From NCBI RefSeq assembly GCF_019399895.1, contig NC_091870.1, positions 3,368,001 through 3,432,000 on the forward strand: a stretch of 64,000 bases of DNA, written 5' to 3'. The DNA comes from Cardiocondyla obscurior. Its lineage: Eukaryota; Arthropoda; Insecta; Hymenoptera; Formicidae. The position numbers were made by a program, and so were the translations under genes. The notes beneath the pieces are model-generated. The model saw only the letters and a list, made by a program, of their open reading frames with translations, had not been told where the DNA came from and made no database searches. Positions 52,688 to 62,179 of this stretch are shown here, piece after piece (within the stretch, counting starts at the first letter, position 1; each line of letters starts with the position of its first letter).

Positions 52688-54081
52688 TTAATTATCCCGT
52701 TCTAATTTTCTCGCACGTTTTTGCATAATCCAGAAATAAAGTGAAGGAAACAAGACTCTAAGTACTATAGCACATTTTGGAGTAAACGGTGAAATAATAA
52801 CGTCCTTTTCTTGCTTTAATACAGATTTTAAGATGCATTCTGCTACATACTTTGGTTCAAAACCACTTGCGGTTGCTTTGTCCATTACTATAACAAAATG
52901 GCAGGTATTAAAATCACATATAAAGAGAAATAAAATAATTTAGTACTTTAGTAAATTAAATTATATTAAATAAATATTAAAATATTAAATAAAAACATAA
53001 TTACAAACCTCCATAAACCTGTCCATCTCCTGTTACTGCATTTAAAGAAAGAGCTGTTTTAATATATCCTGGACTAACAACAGTAAATTTTATGTTTTTG
53101 TCAGACAGTTCTGCTCTGGCTGTATCGTACCAAGCTTGTAGCGCGTGTTTAGACGCGGCATATGCAGATCTATAAAAATGAGTAAGTAGTTCAGCAATAA
53201 TTTGCATTTAAAAAATTACATATGAATTTTTAATCAAATACTTGCCTAAATGGAATAGCAATTCTCCCTTGCACACTACTTACGCCAATAATATGACCAG
53301 ATTGTTGCTCTATCATATATGGAAGAACAACTGCAAATCAATAACAAATGATGAGTCTGTTGCAGTCAATTTCTTAATTGATATACTTACTTTTGCTTAA
53401 TGCAACCTGAGAGAAATAATTTGACAGCATAACTTTTATATCCACATCAACGTTTGTATCAATAACTTCTCCTCTATATGAAATGCCAGCATTATTAATT
53501 AAAATATCGATTCGGCCATGTATCATTATAGCTTTAATTACTTCATCTTTCAAGTTATTGATTTCAGTTAAATCTAGCTCTAAAATGACAGGTGGATAAG
53601 TTGGAACAGTCTAAAAAAAAGTACAGAATAAATAATCAATATGTTTGCACATACCAAAATAAGTATCATATTACATACTTGATGAGTATTCATTAAATCA
53701 TTCTTTACTCTCTCCAACTCCTTTTTTCTACGAGATACCAAAATAATTCTGCAGCCCACACTGTAGAATGTATGTGCTAGAGCTTCTCCTAAGCCAGAAC
53801 TAGCACCAGTTATCATCACAACCTAAAATATATCACAAATACATTTAAAGAGATATTAAAATCTAGAGAGATACTTTAGTGTTTGTAATAAAAGCTATTA
53901 AAAAAGCTTGATACTACATTACCTTGTTGCCAAGAGCGGTTTTTTTTCGCTTTTGTTGCATAATATCATAAAAATGGTAAATGAGCCAAGGAAGAGTAAT
54001 TGGAAGTCCGAATAATTTAAATAACCACCATATGATATTCCATCCCGCTAAAGTTTCCTCCTCTCGTTTCATTGTTTTCAT
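52688..54081 (-). CDS. DHRS7B: Short-chain dehydrogenase/reductase, DHRS7B-like
   Basis: An NAD(P)-dependent classical SDR most like vertebrate DHRS7B (PexRAP), an ER/peroxisomal membrane reductase linked to ether-lipid synthesis. Six exons join in frame: 53923-54081, 53679-53822, 53391-53610, 53246-53330, 53009-53169, 52688-52887, giving 322 residues (human DHRS7B 325). An N-terminal hydrophobic anchor (about 13-40) precedes the Rossmann motif TGASSGLG (58-65), NNAGISYRG (140-148), the catalytic Ser in GVSSVQG, and YAASK (Tyr206, Lys210). The VSPGYIKT segment and YGVMDK also match the family. All introns are GT-AG except intron 4 (53170-53245), which needs a GC donor to keep the conserved FRSAYAASKHA. 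A 5' UTR intron is likely at 54112-54204 (donor GTAAGT, acceptor CAG). ATG 54081 is chosen; a second Met follows at 54072. Substrate is inferred from family. Confidence 0.95.
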
Positions 54082-55183
54082 TTAAATGCAAGTTCGATCA
54101 AATACGGATTACTGACAGAATTAACGATTCACCTATACAGTATTCAATACGATTAATTATATTTATTATTAATTATAGGTTTAATTAATGTTTATTCTAC
54201 TTACCATGAAAATGAATTATTACAAACACTTTGATTGAACATTATCGTTGTATCACTCGTGAGGTATAACCTTTGAAACTATGCATCATCAAATATAAAT
54301 ACTATCAGTCAGCTGCTTTTTGTAATAAAAGCTTATTCGTTTCAGTTGTACTTTCTACACTCTTATCTCTATTTCTCTCTCTATCAGCGTTACAGAAAAA
54401 AAATAAACATGTGAAATAAAGTGTAGAGCTAAAAATATCTGAAATTTGCCTCTTTTATAATTATCTTTTAGATATTCTTTTCATAACTTTTATTCAAACT
54501 TAAAACAAGAAGCATATTAAAATAAAATTAATTATTACAGAAAGATAATTATTTCAAAAAAATTATTTTCTTCGTTTACGGTATGTTTTATCTTTAATTA
54601 ATCTTGAACAATCAGATACGATAATTTTTGTTACCAGATACTGATTTTATTTATTTATTTATTTAGAAGTAATCGAAAGCTCTATCGAAGAGCTGTTCAA
54701 TATCGCGCTTCAAACAGTGCTCGATACGGGGCACTACTGTGCAAATAACCTCGTAGTATCATCGCAGGTGTAGTGTTAATTGAATCATCTAGATCCAGAT
54801 GACTTAACTAATTCTATTCTTCGCACATCGTACGCATCTTCATATCGCTGTAAGCTCACGTGCACCCTTGTAAACCATATGGTAAATCGCATATCTTAAA
54901 TATATCTTTCCACACAGAGCCAGAATCGAAGCTTATCCCTGCACAGTCACGAAAAAGGTGATATATATTATTCGGCGGCTACAAATCGTGCAGGGTAATC
55001 ATAACGCATTACGAGGTAGCCTAATAGACCAAATAAAAATGTGCCACGATCAGGTATGATTGAATCCAACTTAACCTAAAAGATCTAACTTAAGGTGAAA
55101 CTAGGTTGATTTGAGCATTGCTGTACACGTTTACAATACACCGCTTTAATATCTTGTTTGTATATGTTGCCGGTGCTTAAGTA
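54082..55183. promoter_or_regulatory. Divergent promoter region, DHRS7B / zinc finger gene
   Basis: About 1.1 kb separates the two divergent start codons. The DHRS7B side contains a probable 5' UTR exon ending at 54205. No TATA box or operator is assigned. The half nearer the zinc-finger gene is somewhat richer in CpG. No independent gene was recognised here. Confidence 0.5.
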
Positions 55184-57979
55184 ATGAGCGAGATGGAAGC
55201 CCACGAGGGAGAGCAGTACGTAACGTTTCCTCTCACCGACGTGCAAGATGTTATCGAGGAGAACATAATCTCCCACGAGGAGATATGCGAGCCCGTAGAT
55301 GAGTGTGTTCTCCAAGAAGGCCTTACGGAAGTTACAGTTGACAGTACCGGCAATGTTGATATTTCAGAGTTGCAGGATACTGCTAAAATTCTTGTTGAAC
55401 AAGAAGATGAAGAGGAAGAGGATAATCATGTGATATACATCAAGCAAGAGGAACAGCAACAGTATACGTCAGGCGACGATGAATCCATGGCTGTAGAAGC
55501 TTTGCGTCAACTAGGTGGTATGTACCCATGCTTTGAGGATAAAAAAATCAGCTGCCCAGTCTGCAAGAATCTTTTTACCCAAGAAGAAATGGTCAAGCAT
55601 CAGTCTGTGTGTCAGTCAACACCTAAGCTCTCTTGTACCACTTGTGGCGAGAGATTTGAGAGAAAAATCGATTTGAATAATCATATGGTTTGCCATCAAG
55701 TGGATCGTCCTCATGCATGTAGAACATGTGGCAATCTGTTTCGCTCTAAAAGCAGTTTGCAAGCACATACACTACAAGCACATATGCATCATGTCGAGCG
55801 GCCGCACAAATGTACAATCTGCGGCTCAGATTTCCAGAGGCCTTCTAGCTTATCAAATCACATGAAGATACACACGTATGTCGCGGGACGAGCCATCATG
55901 CAGTCACAGAGTAATAATATGCCTCAGTCAGCAGAAACCTTTAAAAAATGGTCGGAAAACACGTCCGATTCGCAAAACGCTACTCAAATACCATCTTCAT
56001 CTGTCCAGTCGGTGCAGAATTACGATGTATGTCAAGTTCAATGGCCGGTCTCGTCGTACAACTTTAATAACGAGCAAACAATAGTTACCGCAATATCAAA
56101 TCATCAGGACGTCAAGATGGATACACTGCAAGAATTTACAGTAATGCCCAATGGTGAAGTGACGCAATTCACCGAATACGCCGAGCAGAACAATATCAAC
56201 GACTCAGTAAATAACACTCAACAGTACGATATAACTATAAATTCATTTAACACTCCTGACGGAATAGTGAAAGTAGAGACGCTTTACAGATATAATAATG
56301 AAAGTAAAAGAGATTACGACGAAACTGAAGCAAACAACAGTAAACAGTACACGTGCAAGTTTTGCGGGATCAGATTTTCGCGGTCGACCGCCCTAGCATC
56401 TCACGAAAAGATTCACTCCTCGAATTGGAATATGCCAATCGAGTGCGAGTACTGTGACAAACAATTTCAAGACGGTAATCATTTAGCGACCCACCAGACT
56501 ACATGCGCCAAAAAAATAATGCAGAAAAATATTGAGCAAGGCGTGCCTAACAATAAATGGGGCAAGCACGCTTGCTCGGAATGCGGAAAGAAATTCACGA
56601 CCAAGCAGAAGATGTTTCGCCACCAGTGGATTCATCGCAAGAAAACTCACTCATGCGAGGTTTGCGGCTTGCAATTCGAAAAGCAGAACGAGCTGGATGA
56701 ACACAGATTGTCCGCGCATCCGGGAGATTCGCCGTTTACTTGCGCGGAATGCGGGAAGAGCTTTGTGTCACGGCAAGGCCTTTGGGAGCATAGTAGAACG
56801 CACGCCGGAAGTCCGGCTCATTTTCAATGTGATACCTGCTCGAAGACGTTTTCATCTCGCCAAGGATACCTAATACACAATCGTACGCATACTGGGGAAC
56901 GGCCGTATGGTTGCAAGTTTTGTTGGAAAGCATTTCGGGACGGCGGAACTTTGAGGAAACACGAGCGGATTCACACGGGTGAGAGGCCACATGTATGTCC
57001 ACTGTGCTCAAGGGCTTTTAATCAGAAGGTAGTTTTGCGCGAACATGTTCGATGGGTCCATGCAGCAGGAAAAAACGAGACGGAAGCGTGCAATCCACCG
57101 TATCAGTGTCCGCTCTGCGGTGCTATGAATCAAGATCGCGATGAACTTTGCGCGCACATCGTCAAGCATTCGGATCAAATGATAGCTGAAGCGAAAGCGA
57201 AAACTAACAGCGACGCCCCTCCGAAGTCGAAGCCATCGAAGAAAAAGTATAAGTGCAGCACAAACGCACAAACGAAGCAAAACTTAGATTTTATTCCAAA
57301 ATCAGAAGAACACGAGGCCTTGTTGTCTATCACAGATACGGTCGATAAATCGGACGAAATGGAAGTGCTAAACGAGAAGCAAAACAGTGAGTTCGTTGTA
57401 GTTACTACGGAAAAACGTAGCGACGGTTTCATAGCGATATCCGAGCTCAAGCACAGCAACATACGGTTCATCGTGGACGGCAAAGAATCGGAGAACATTC
57501 AGGTGCTTCAAATGGAACAAGATCAAAGGGATCTCAATTTAATTGCTATGGACAAACAGAATGACGCGGCGCACATTGTATCCGCAGAATCCGTGGATGA
57601 TACCCTCGAAGAAACAATCGGGCAAAACGATATGGCCGCGATGCACTTGATTGAGTCCCCTAAGGAGAACAATACTTTAAATATAATCTCGAAGCAGAAC
57701 GAGTCGTTGCCCGTTCTGGCGATACCAAACCCGCAGGACCACGAGAATTATTCCAGTCAGATCGTAGAAATAAGTAACGTAGACATACCTATGGATATGG
57801 TGGTTGAGGAAAAGCATATTCAGGACCAGCAGGATTCTTTAATACAGGATGAAACGTCGCACGTTATTGAACAGTATCAGCACGACAGTGACGTCGAGGA
57901 CGACTTCATTTGTGGCATCTGTGAGGAGAAGTTTGATGGCAAAACTATGTTGAAAGAGCACATTAAAATACACATATAA
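55184..57979 (+). CDS. C2H2 zinc-finger protein, 14 fingers, single coding exon
   Basis: A 931-residue nuclear DNA-binding protein, probably a transcription regulator. I cannot name a specific ortholog. Residues 1-110 are acidic (EQEDEEEED near 72-80) with no ZAD domain. Four fingers lie at 124-230, the first of C2HC type. A 160-residue Asn/Gln/Ser-rich linker follows, then nine fingers from 391 to about 662; the second of these ends in Cys rather than His. Canonical TGERP linkers join the fingers around 569-573 and 598-602, the type used for tandem DNA contact. A Lys-rich patch near 675-700 could be a nuclear localisation signal. A long acidic/Gln tail precedes an isolated C-terminal finger (910-930), which ends one residue before the stop. 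The coding region has no intron. Start: first ATG at 55184, shortly after an in-frame TAA. Confidence 0.95.
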   Translation: MSEMEAHEGEQYVTFPLTDVQDVIEENIISHEEICEPVDECVLQEGLTEVTVDSTGNVDISELQDTAKILVEQEDEEEEDNHVIYIKQEEQQQYTSGDDESMAVEALRQLGGMYPCFEDKKISCPVCKNLFTQEEMVKHQSVCQSTPKLSCTTCGERFERKIDLNNHMVCHQVDRPHACRTCGNLFRSKSSLQAHTLQAHMHHVERPHKCTICGSDFQRPSSLSNHMKIHTYVAGRAIMQSQSNNMPQSAETFKKWSENTSDSQNATQIPSSSVQSVQNYDVCQVQWPVSSYNFNNEQTIVTAISNHQDVKMDTLQEFTVMPNGEVTQFTEYAEQNNINDSVNNTQQYDITINSFNTPDGIVKVETLYRYNNESKRDYDETEANNSKQYTCKFCGIRFSRSTALASHEKIHSSNWNMPIECEYCDKQFQDGNHLATHQTTCAKKIMQKNIEQGVPNNKWGKHACSECGKKFTTKQKMFRHQWIHRKKTHSCEVCGLQFEKQNELDEHRLSAHPGDSPFTCAECGKSFVSRQGLWEHSRTHAGSPAHFQCDTCSKTFSSRQGYLIHNRTHTGERPYGCKFCWKAFRDGGTLRKHERIHTGERPHVCPLCSRAFNQKVVLREHVRWVHAAGKNETEACNPPYQCPLCGAMNQDRDELCAHIVKHSDQMIAEAKAKTNSDAPPKSKPSKKKYKCSTNAQTKQNLDFIPKSEEHEALLSITDTVDKSDEMEVLNEKQNSEFVVVTTEKRSDGFIAISELKHSNIRFIVDGKESENIQVLQMEQDQRDLNLIAMDKQNDAAHIVSAESVDDTLEETIGQNDMAAMHLIESPKENNTLNIISKQNESLPVLAIPNPQDHENYSSQIVEISNVDIPMDMVVEEKHIQDQQDSLIQDETSHVIEQYQHDSDVEDDFICGICEEKFDGKTMLKEHIKIHI

Positions 57980-58800
57980 TTACCACTTTTATTTTGCCGT
58001 TTGCATATTGCTTGTGATAATTCACATGCTCTAAATGTGACTGTAGAAAATACTGAATACATAAATAATGAGTGAAATAATCCTTTACCAGTGACTTAAA
58101 TTGCACAAAGTTCATTAACATATAAGTAATATTCGAAGTAAGTCATATTTCTGGCAAGATGTGTGTACAAGTCAACAAAATATTGATTCTAATATAAAAT
58201 TAATGTACATAAATTGCACAATTGATGTACAGAAATTTAATTTGCAATTCCAATGCATATACGATACATGTTAGTTAATTACGCAAGTTAAATGTATTTA
58301 TTAAATTTGATCGTGTTGCAATTAGGCTTTACGTTATTTTTTAAATTGAAATATTTTATTTTTAATCACACAGATAATTACGTGTACTTTACTTTTTATT
58401 TTTTATATATTTTTCTTTTTTCTTTTTTTAGATTGTATTCTACAAGTATGTTCAGCTTCTTATAAAGTGTCGAAATTACTTATTGAATGTTTTGTTATAT
58501 GAGTTTATACGTGAGGACAATGATTTTTATTTTCAGTATAAATACTTGTAATTTGATAGAAATTATACGAACTTTTTTGGGGAATAAAAATTATAAAGTT
58601 AAGATAATTTTAGAAAACGATAAAAAAGAAATATTTAATTCTTTTCTTTTTATCTTGCTAAACTGTATCTACATTAAATCAACAAATAAATTCTAATTAT
58701 GCTTATATCTACCACTTCAATTTATATAATTAAATTTAAAAAACACCGCCAAAAAAAATCGAAAATTGTGCCTTGAGTCACGTGTTTCGCCGGACATCGA
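57980..58800. other. Zinc-finger gene 3' UTR and intergenic DNA
   Basis: AT-rich sequence with possible poly(A) signals, for example AATAAA at about 58583. A 69-residue open frame near 58487-58696 is AT-driven and unsupported. Confidence 0.5.
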
Positions 58801-59565
58801 GCATTCAGTTAATTCAGTACTTCAAGCAACTTCAAGTAACTGTGCTGAACTGTGCGAGAGCGCGCGTAAGTTTTCTCGCGATAGTGGCCGTTAGTTTTGA
58901 GCTTCTCACCGAGAATCTGTCGTTCCGGACTTCTGAATCGTCGTAAGAACGTTTGGAGACGAAGGGAGATGTGTCACCTCGCAATTTGAATCGTGTCGAA
59001 GCCTATCGCCAAGCAAAGTAAGTAAATTAAAATGAGCACCACTGATATACATTTTCTAGGTTGTGTTAAAATTTGTGCGAGCGTACGTGCCACACGCGTT
59101 ATTAATTGTTCCGGAATAACGTAAGACGTGGATCGTATAACGAATAATTATCTTTGCCGTAATTATCGAAGGACTTAGCGTACCGCAGGACGCTAACCTC
59201 TTCTCATCACTGTGCCGGTGCTCACGCGGTGTCGTGGCTCGCCGCAAATCGGCCTTACGTGGCGATATTTTTGCATTATCGTGAATTGTAAGTAAATCAT
59301 TGTAAAGAGAGGCACATTTTTTTTGCCACCGCCACTTTGAAACGCCAGTCGTTAATTATTTTACGTGCGTTGTACGCTGCGAGTCATTTTGGAGAAAATC
59401 TAACCTATAAGCGTCTCATTGAGATTACGCTTGTCTACATTAATGCTCTACGGATGGAAACGGATATTTCTGTCTAGTGCACATCTTCCTTTGCAAGACT
59501 TTCAAGTATTCTGCGACAAATATTCGCAGCGAAGTAACCGAAGACGGAGGAAAATCTGAGCAAGC
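58801..59565 (+). promoter_or_regulatory. PPIH promoter and 5' UTR region
   Basis: GC content rises here relative to the flanks. Donor-like GTAAGT motifs at 59018 and 59288 and an acceptor-like TTTTCTAG ending at 59060 suggest alternative non-coding first exons. The 43-base interval between 59018 and 59060 is too short for a confident intron. No acceptor immediately before the ATG is clear. Confidence 0.4.
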
Positions 59566-60120
59566 ATGCCCACTTGGAATCAGATTCAGGCGCAGCTGCG
59601 GAACCCCAACAACCCGGTCGTCTTCTTCGACGTGTCCGTGGGCACCACGGAGATAGGACGGATGATCTTTGAGCTGTTTGAGGATGTATGTCCTAAAACG
59701 TCAGAGAATTTCAGGCAGTTTTGCACCGGGGAATACAGAAGGGACGGAGTGCCGTTGGGTTTCAAAGGTGCCATCTTTCACAGAGTAATCAAGGACTTTA
59801 TGATACAAGGCGGTGACTTTGTCAACGGCGACGGTACCGGAGTGTTGAGCATCTACAGTGGTGGAACGTTTCCAGATGAGAATTTCACTCTGAAGCACGA
59901 CTCTCCCGGTTTGTTATCGATGGCGAACAGTGGCAAAGATACCAATGGCTGTCAATTCTTTATTACGTGTGCTAAGTGTAATTTCTTGGACGGTAAACAC
60001 GTTGTCTTTGGTCGGGTTATCGATGGTCTTCTCGTCATGAGAAAAGTAGAAAACGTACCCACTGGACCAAACAATAAACCAAAGATTCCTGTGACAATAT
60101 CTCAGTGCGGACAAATGTAA
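59566..60120 (+). CDS. PPIH: Peptidyl-prolyl cis-trans isomerase H (cyclophilin H)
   Basis: A cyclophilin that in other animals binds PRP4 in the U4/U6-U5 tri-snRNP and assists spliceosome assembly in the nucleus. The single exon encodes 184 residues (human PPIH 177), essentially one cyclophilin domain with a short N-terminal extension (MPTWNQIQAQLRNP). Active-site residues by human CypA alignment are Arg73 (R55), Phe78 (F60), Met79, Gln81 (Q63), Ala120 (A101), Phe132 (F113) and His145 (H126). The insertion after FCTGE (YRRDGVPLG) and the C-terminal VENVPTGPNNKPK match PPIH rather than CypA. The position of CypA Trp121 is Phe140 (codon TTC) in CNFLDGKH. The coding region is intronless; an upstream non-coding exon is likely. 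A poly(A) signal ATTAAA lies at 60201, and AATAAA at 60409. Confidence 0.97.
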   Translation: MPTWNQIQAQLRNPNNPVVFFDVSVGTTEIGRMIFELFEDVCPKTSENFRQFCTGEYRRDGVPLGFKGAIFHRVIKDFMIQGGDFVNGDGTGVLSIYSGGTFPDENFTLKHDSPGLLSMANSGKDTNGCQFFITCAKCNFLDGKHVVFGRVIDGLLVMRKVENVPTGPNNKPKIPVTISQCGQM

Positions 60121-60200
60121 TGATTACACTTGAATTATAATGTGAACTGATAACACAAGTGAATTTACTTTTTATAACTTTATAATATGTACAAATTTCT

Positions 60201-60206
60201 ATTAAA
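60201..60206 (+). terminator. PPIH polyadenylation signal candidate
   Basis: ATTAAA about 80 bases after the PPIH stop. A second candidate, AATAAA, lies at 60409-60414. Confidence 0.45.
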
Positions 60207-60419
60207 AGTAAAATAATTTTTTTAAACAACCATATGTACAATGTACGACTAAAATTACGAGATTTAAATTGAAATCAGTTGCCTTACCAGTTTTGATTTT
60301 GTAATAATTTCTGCACATACTTACTATATTAAAAAATTTATTTGGAATGACAGAAAACTCGACTATTTTACGAACTTTAATTTTATTTAAATACATCTGT
60401 ACATATGAAATAAATACTT

Positions 60420-62000
60420 TATAATCGTTCTATCTATCACGCTCGTGAAATTATAATACAACTGGGTAATTCTTCCCGTATTATCATTGTACGTAATGAA
60501 ACTAATTTTTATAGGTTAGATCAAGTTATCGAAGACAAACGTACACTTGTCGATATACTCATATTAATTACTCATATTAATTGCGAAGTCAATTTGCTTT
60601 TTCCAAACATTATTTTACGATTTTCTTATCGTTAGGATGTCTATAACTAAATTATCTGGTATTATTGGTCGATGCGACGTCGATCATACACATTTTACCG
60701 AATCAATTATACAAATCAATAACATTATATCCACGTTTCTAAGATTCTACAATTTTATTTCACGATATATAGTGTCTCCATTGTAAACTTTTTTTTTCTC
60801 TTTAGTTATAAATTGTTTTACAATTGCTGATATTTTCTTTTCTTACGGGTTTTCAGATATCACACCACACCGTATTAACTGTTAATCGGCGACGATGCTA
60901 TGGTAAGTAATATATTTTTATCAACTGATTAACATCTTCCTAATCGAAATGAAAAACTTATTCGCCGTATCTAAACTTAAATATCTTCTAAATGTAACAT
61001 AACTGATGTGTCCACATTGATTTATTTTTCATCGCAGTTTTAATTATAATATTAGCGGAAAAAAAGGGAAAAATTATAATTCTGATATATCCGGTGTACA
61101 CTGGGACCATTATAATCATTTGCTATTAATTCACTTGTAAATCTATTGAGATCGATACACTTTAATTACTCACTAGCATTTTATATAAAACTATTAGAGT
61201 CCGTGCGTACATCGGCAGTCATTATCACGTATTACATATGTACATCGATTTATCTCTCTCTCTCTCTCTCTCGCTTTCTCTCGCTCTCTCTTCTTTCTCC
61301 CTCGCTCTTTTTATCGCTTATATAGACATATATATGTATATACCAAAATAGATCAAACGACTACGTTAACTGTACGCGCAGCCGCCTCTAAAACTCACTT
61401 TAGACCGTCCGTAATTCGGAACAGAATTTCTGTGCGCGGCAAAATTCTATCTACGACTTTAATAAAAATCTATGCTCTTATAAAAACTCGATCGTAATAA
61501 AAAAAGCTTAAGCTAATCGGATATTTTTATTTATTTTTTTTTATTTTTTTGTCGCGCTATTTGCGCGTGTGCGTTTCGTAAGTAAAATGGTTTAAGCCGA
61601 ATTCTGTCGCGAATTACGGACTGTCTAAAACGTGCTCAAGAATCTCACGCTCTGTCGCAAAACCGTGGCTCGATATTCCCCTTGACGCAATTAGTCGCCA
61701 CGAAAAAAAAATCACTCGTGCTCGAGGTGACATACAACAACGGTCCAGTCGTTCATAAACGAGCGATCATTTTAAGTGGCGTCCAGCGAACTTGATCAGA
61801 AAAAACGAATAATTTGTCTAAACACTTACGTGGCGATTTAAATCGGTAATAGTCGGTCCTTGTTAACAAACGCGACCTCGGGAGTCAGTAAATTGACGGT
61901 GACCCGTCAGAGTTCCGCATCACACGGCTGTGTAGCGAGGACCCTTTTTATTATCATCTACGTCGTCCCGAGTCGGCGCCGGGGACCGTCATCGACATCG
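60420..62000. other. Intergenic DNA between convergent PPIH and Tdc
   Basis: AT-rich on the left, becoming CpG-rich on the right. It contains a (TC)n microsatellite at 61253-61272. Much of the right half is probably Tdc 3' UTR. No gene was recognised. Confidence 0.55.
61253..61272. repeat. (TC)10 microsatellite
   Basis: TC dinucleotide repeat, continuing imperfectly to about 61310. Confidence 0.85.
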
Positions 62001-62179
62001 TCACGACCTGAAATTAATATTTTATTAATAATTATTGTTGTAAAAAGATACGCAGAACTTTTATGATAAAAAAGAAAAAAAAAACGGGAAGAAGAGAAAC
62101 GTTTAAAAAACACGACGAAATTAATGACAGAAATTATTCGACGCAAGTAGAAAAGAAAATTAAAGTTGAATGGACGGCT

